The notes under the pieces were generated by a model. The model did not search any database, had not been told where the DNA came from, and worked only from the letters and a program-made list of their open reading frames with translations. Source: an uncultured Actinomycetes bacterium (GTDB lineage Bacteria > Actinomycetota > Actinomycetes > Actinomycetales > Microbacteriaceae). Taken from it: 64,000 nt of DNA. Position 1 is the stretch's first letter. The number at the start of each line of letters is the position of its first letter. Position numbers and translations under genes: made by a program. This document shows, in pieces, positions 61,383 through 64,000 of this stretch. The stretch covers positions 1 to 64,000 of the forward strand of contig CAIXMB010000094.1 of the NCBI GenBank assembly GCA_903920435.1. The letters are read 5' to 3'.

Positions 61383-62357
61383 CTAGCCCTTCGTGGCGCC
61401 CGCGAGCAGGCCGCGCACGAAGAACCGCTGCAGCGCGAAGAACACGATGAGCGGCACGACGATGGCGATGAAGGTACCCGCCGACTGCAGGTACCACTGG
61501 TTGCCCCACGTGCCCGAGAGCGAGTTGAGCGTCTGGGTGATCGGCAGGGAGGAGGTTGGCGCGAAGATCGTCGCCACCAGCAGGTCGTTCCACACCCACA
61601 GGAACTGGAAGATCGCGAACGAGGCGATTGCCGGCGTCGCCAGCGGCAGGATGATCCGGAAGAAGATCTGCCCGTGCCCGGCGCCGTCGACGCGCGCCGC
61701 CTCGATGACGTCGCCCGGGATCTCGCTGATGAAGTTGTGCAGCAGGAAGATCGCCAGCGGCAGCGCGAAGATCGAGTGCGCGATCCACACCGTCGCGAAG
61801 CTGTGGTCGACATCGCGCAGCGCGAAGCCCGGGAAGATGCCGACCCCGTTGATCGTGAGGCCCCGGGAGAAGAGGCTCAGGAGCGGCACGAGAGCCATCT
61901 GCAGCGGAACGATCTGCAGCGCGAAGACGAAGATGAAGAGCATGTTCTTGCCCTTGAACTCGATCCACGCGAATGCGTAGGCGATGAGCGACGCGACGGC
62001 GATGGGGATGAGCGTCGCCGGGATCGTGATCGCCAGTGAGTTGATGAACGACTGGCCGAGAGACAGCGCCGTGCCACCCGAGTTGAGTGCCTCGAAGTAG
62101 TTGTTGAGCGTGAATCCGGGGTTGACGAAGACCGTCCACCAGCCGGTCGTGTTGCTGTCGGCGCCGGGGCGGAACGACGTGACGAAGAGCCCGAAGGTCG
62201 GGATCGTCCAGAGGATGGCGATGAGGATCGCGACCAGGGTCGCGCCGCGCGAGCTCAGGCGCTTCTGGGCGTCCTTCTCGTTCCGTGCGGTCTGCCGCGC
62301 CACCTCGCGCTTCGACCGGGGGTCGACAGCGGGCACGGGCGTGGTGATGGCGGTCAT
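61383..62357 (-). CDS. Carbohydrate ABC transporter permease (MalG/AglG-like)
   Basis: EAARVDGAGHGQIFFRIILPLATPAI EAA loop; ATG at 62357. Confidence 0.92.
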   Translation of the reverse strand: MTAITTPVPAVDPRSKREVARQTARNEKDAQKRLSSRGATLVAILIAILWTIPTFGLFVTSFRPGADSNTTGWWTVFVNPGFTLNNYFEALNSGGTALSLGQSFINSLAITIPATLIPIAVASLIAYAFAWIEFKGKNMLFIFVFALQIVPLQMALVPLLSLFSRGLTINGVGIFPGFALRDVDHSFATVWIAHSIFALPLAIFLLHNFISEIPGDVIEAARVDGAGHGQIFFRIILPLATPAIASFAIFQFLWVWNDLLVATIFAPTSSLPITQTLNSLSGTWGNQWYLQSAGTFIAIVVPLIVFFALQRFFVRGLLAGATKG

Positions 62358-63664
62358 CGGATCTCCCTCTGCTTCTTGATCTGCCGTGCGTTGTAGATGA
62401 TGAGCGGTAGTACGAAGATGAACAGCACCACCGCGAGGGCCGCCGAGTGGCCGTAGCTCTGGAACCGCTGCTGCTGGTTGACCATCTCGAACCCGAGCAC
62501 CGAGGTGTTCGCCCGGCCGCCGGTCATGACCGCGACGATGTCGTAGACCTTGAGCGCCGCGATGGCGATGGTCGTGAGCACCACGATCAGCGAGGAACGG
62601 ATGCCCGGCACCGTCACGTTGATGAACGACTGCCAGGCGGTGGTGCCGTCGAGCGCCGCGGCCTCGAGCTGCTCGGCCGGCACGCCCTTGATCGCCGACG
62701 ACAGGATGACCATCGCGAAGGCGGTCTGGCTCCACACGAAGACGACCAGGAGCATGAAGGTGTTCACGAGGGGCTGAGCATCGAGCCACGACACCGGCTG
62801 GCCGCCGAACGCGGTCACGATGGCGTTGAGCAGACCGATCTGCTCGCCCTGGCGGAAGTCGTAGACGAACTTCCAGATGATGCCCGCGCCGACGAACGAG
62901 ATCGCGTACGGCATGAACACGATGACCTTGAGGAACTTCTCACCGCGCGACCGGTCGACGAGCGCCGCGTAGGCGAGCCCGATGACCGTCGCGAAGACCG
63001 GGGCGATGAGCACCCAGATGACGGTGTTGATGACCGACCAGAAGCCCTCGGGGTTGGTGAAGACCCACACGTAGTTCTCGAGCCCGACGAACTTGGTGGT
63101 CGTCTTGTCGAAGAACGACTGGAACAGGGTCGCGATCGTCGGGTAGACCAGGCCGACCAGCAGCAGGATCGCGGCGGGCGCCGTGAAGATGATCAGCTGG
63201 AAGAGGTAACCGGCGCCCTGCCGCGAGCGGTAGTCGAAGAAGAAGAGCGCACCGCCGAGCACGATCGCGATGATCAGAACGAAGATGAACGAGTTCTGGT
63301 AGGGGCGAAGGAGCATGAAGGCGAGCGCGGGGATGACGAAGCACGCGGCGAGGCGGAGGTAGAAGTACCCCTTGCCGGAACGCGGTGCGTACTCGATGAG
63401 CACGAGGATCAGCGCGACGACGGCACCGAACACGGCGAGGATGAGGGGGATCTGCGCGAGCGGCGGCAATCCGCCCAGCCACACGAACAGGCTGTTCAGC
63501 GAGAATCCGAGCGACACCGGTCGGGCATCCGGGTTCGGCTGCTGGGTGATCAGGAAGATGAAGGCGGCGATCACGGCGATCACCGTGACGGCGGCGACTA
63601 TCGCGGCGGTCTGGCGCGAGGGCACCTTGCGCCGGGCGTCCAGCTCCGGGGTTGTGGCAGTCAT
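62354..63664 (-). CDS. Sugar ABC transporter permease (MalF/AglF-like)
   Basis: EAAALDGTTAWQSFINVTVPGIRSSLI EAA loop, about 8 TM segments. Confidence 0.92.
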   Translation of the reverse strand: MTATTPELDARRKVPSRQTAAIVAAVTVIAVIAAFIFLITQQPNPDARPVSLGFSLNSLFVWLGGLPPLAQIPLILAVFGAVVALILVLIEYAPRSGKGYFYLRLAACFVIPALAFMLLRPYQNSFIFVLIIAIVLGGALFFFDYRSRQGAGYLFQLIIFTAPAAILLLVGLVYPTIATLFQSFFDKTTTKFVGLENYVWVFTNPEGFWSVINTVIWVLIAPVFATVIGLAYAALVDRSRGEKFLKVIVFMPYAISFVGAGIIWKFVYDFRQGEQIGLLNAIVTAFGGQPVSWLDAQPLVNTFMLLVVFVWSQTAFAMVILSSAIKGVPAEQLEAAALDGTTAWQSFINVTVPGIRSSLIVVLTTIAIAALKVYDIVAVMTGGRANTSVLGFEMVNQQQRFQSYGHSAALAVVLFIFVLPLIIYNARQIKKQREIR

Positions 63665-63719
63665 GGGCTTACCTTTCGAGTACAACGTTGGACTCTGAGA
63701 GCAACCACGCTAGCTCAAG

Positions 63720-63753
63720 GGTGAGGGCCCCCGCCGCAGCGGAAGCCCTCACC
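63720..63753 (-). other. Intercistronic hairpin between solute-binding protein and MalF-like genes
   Basis: GGTGAGGGC ... GCCCTCACC perfect 9-bp stem between stop at 63779 and start at 63664. Confidence 0.65.
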
Positions 63754-63778
63754 TCATCGAGCACGTGGTGCGGTGGTG

Positions 63779-64000
63779 CTAGTTGTCGTAGCCAGCCTGG
63801 ATGTCGGAGAGCACCGTGTCGGTGTCGCGTCCGTCAATCCAGTTGACCATGCCCTTCCAGAACGACCCGGCGCCGACAGTCGACGGCATGAGGTCGGATG
63901 CGTCGAAGCGGACCGTGGTGTTCGGGTCCTGCAGGAGCTTCATCGCGTCGGTGAGCAGCGGGCTCGAGGCCTTCGAGGGGTCGGCCTTCAGGTTGGCGGA
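63779..64000 (-). CDS. Carbohydrate ABC transporter substrate-binding protein (C-terminal fragment, truncated by window edge)
   Basis: Minus-strand reading ...LLTDAMKLLQDPNTTVRFDASDLMPSTVGAGSFWKGMVNWIDGRDTDTVLSDIQAGYDN*; position upstream of MalF/MalG-like genes. Confidence 0.8.
   Translation of the reverse strand, partial: SANLKADPSKASSPLLTDAMKLLQDPNTTVRFDASDLMPSTVGAGSFWKGMVNWIDGRDTDTVLSDIQAGYDN

Overview
High-GC actinobacterial chromosomal window; gene content and synteny suggest Microbacteriaceae or a relative (inference). Its centre (about 10-47 kb) is a large pentose/xylan/arabinan utilisation region. It holds a bxlEFGA-like xylo-oligosaccharide transporter with GH3 and GH43 hydrolases and a divergent LacI regulator, xylA-xylB-acetylxylan esterase, two paralogous ChvE/MmsA/MmsB monosaccharide ABC cassettes with permuted gene order, a ROK regulator followed by xylFGH with a half-size ATPase, and an araB-araD-araA operon with a LacI-type regulator. 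A 1469-aa modular, C-terminally membrane-anchored surface protein lies between two of the sugar transporters. Flanks carry ackA-pta, tRNA-Ser(GGA), a DUF853/HerA-like ATPase, cbs-metB, a GT39 and GT2-GtrA pair, DUF3105-DUF305, and an AglEFG/MalFG-like ABC system. The most unusual locus is an apparent operon at 55.6-61.1 kb: ABC exporter, dCache-HAMP class III cyclase-homology receptor, and MscS channel with a C-terminal cNMP-binding domain. By eye, the cyclase lacks key catalytic residues and the channel domain lacks canonical cNMP contacts, so it may be a repurposed receptor-channel signalling module. A nested REP/MITE-like inverted repeat lies at 61.2 kb. All assignments come from reading the sequence and recalled family knowledge; no searches were run.
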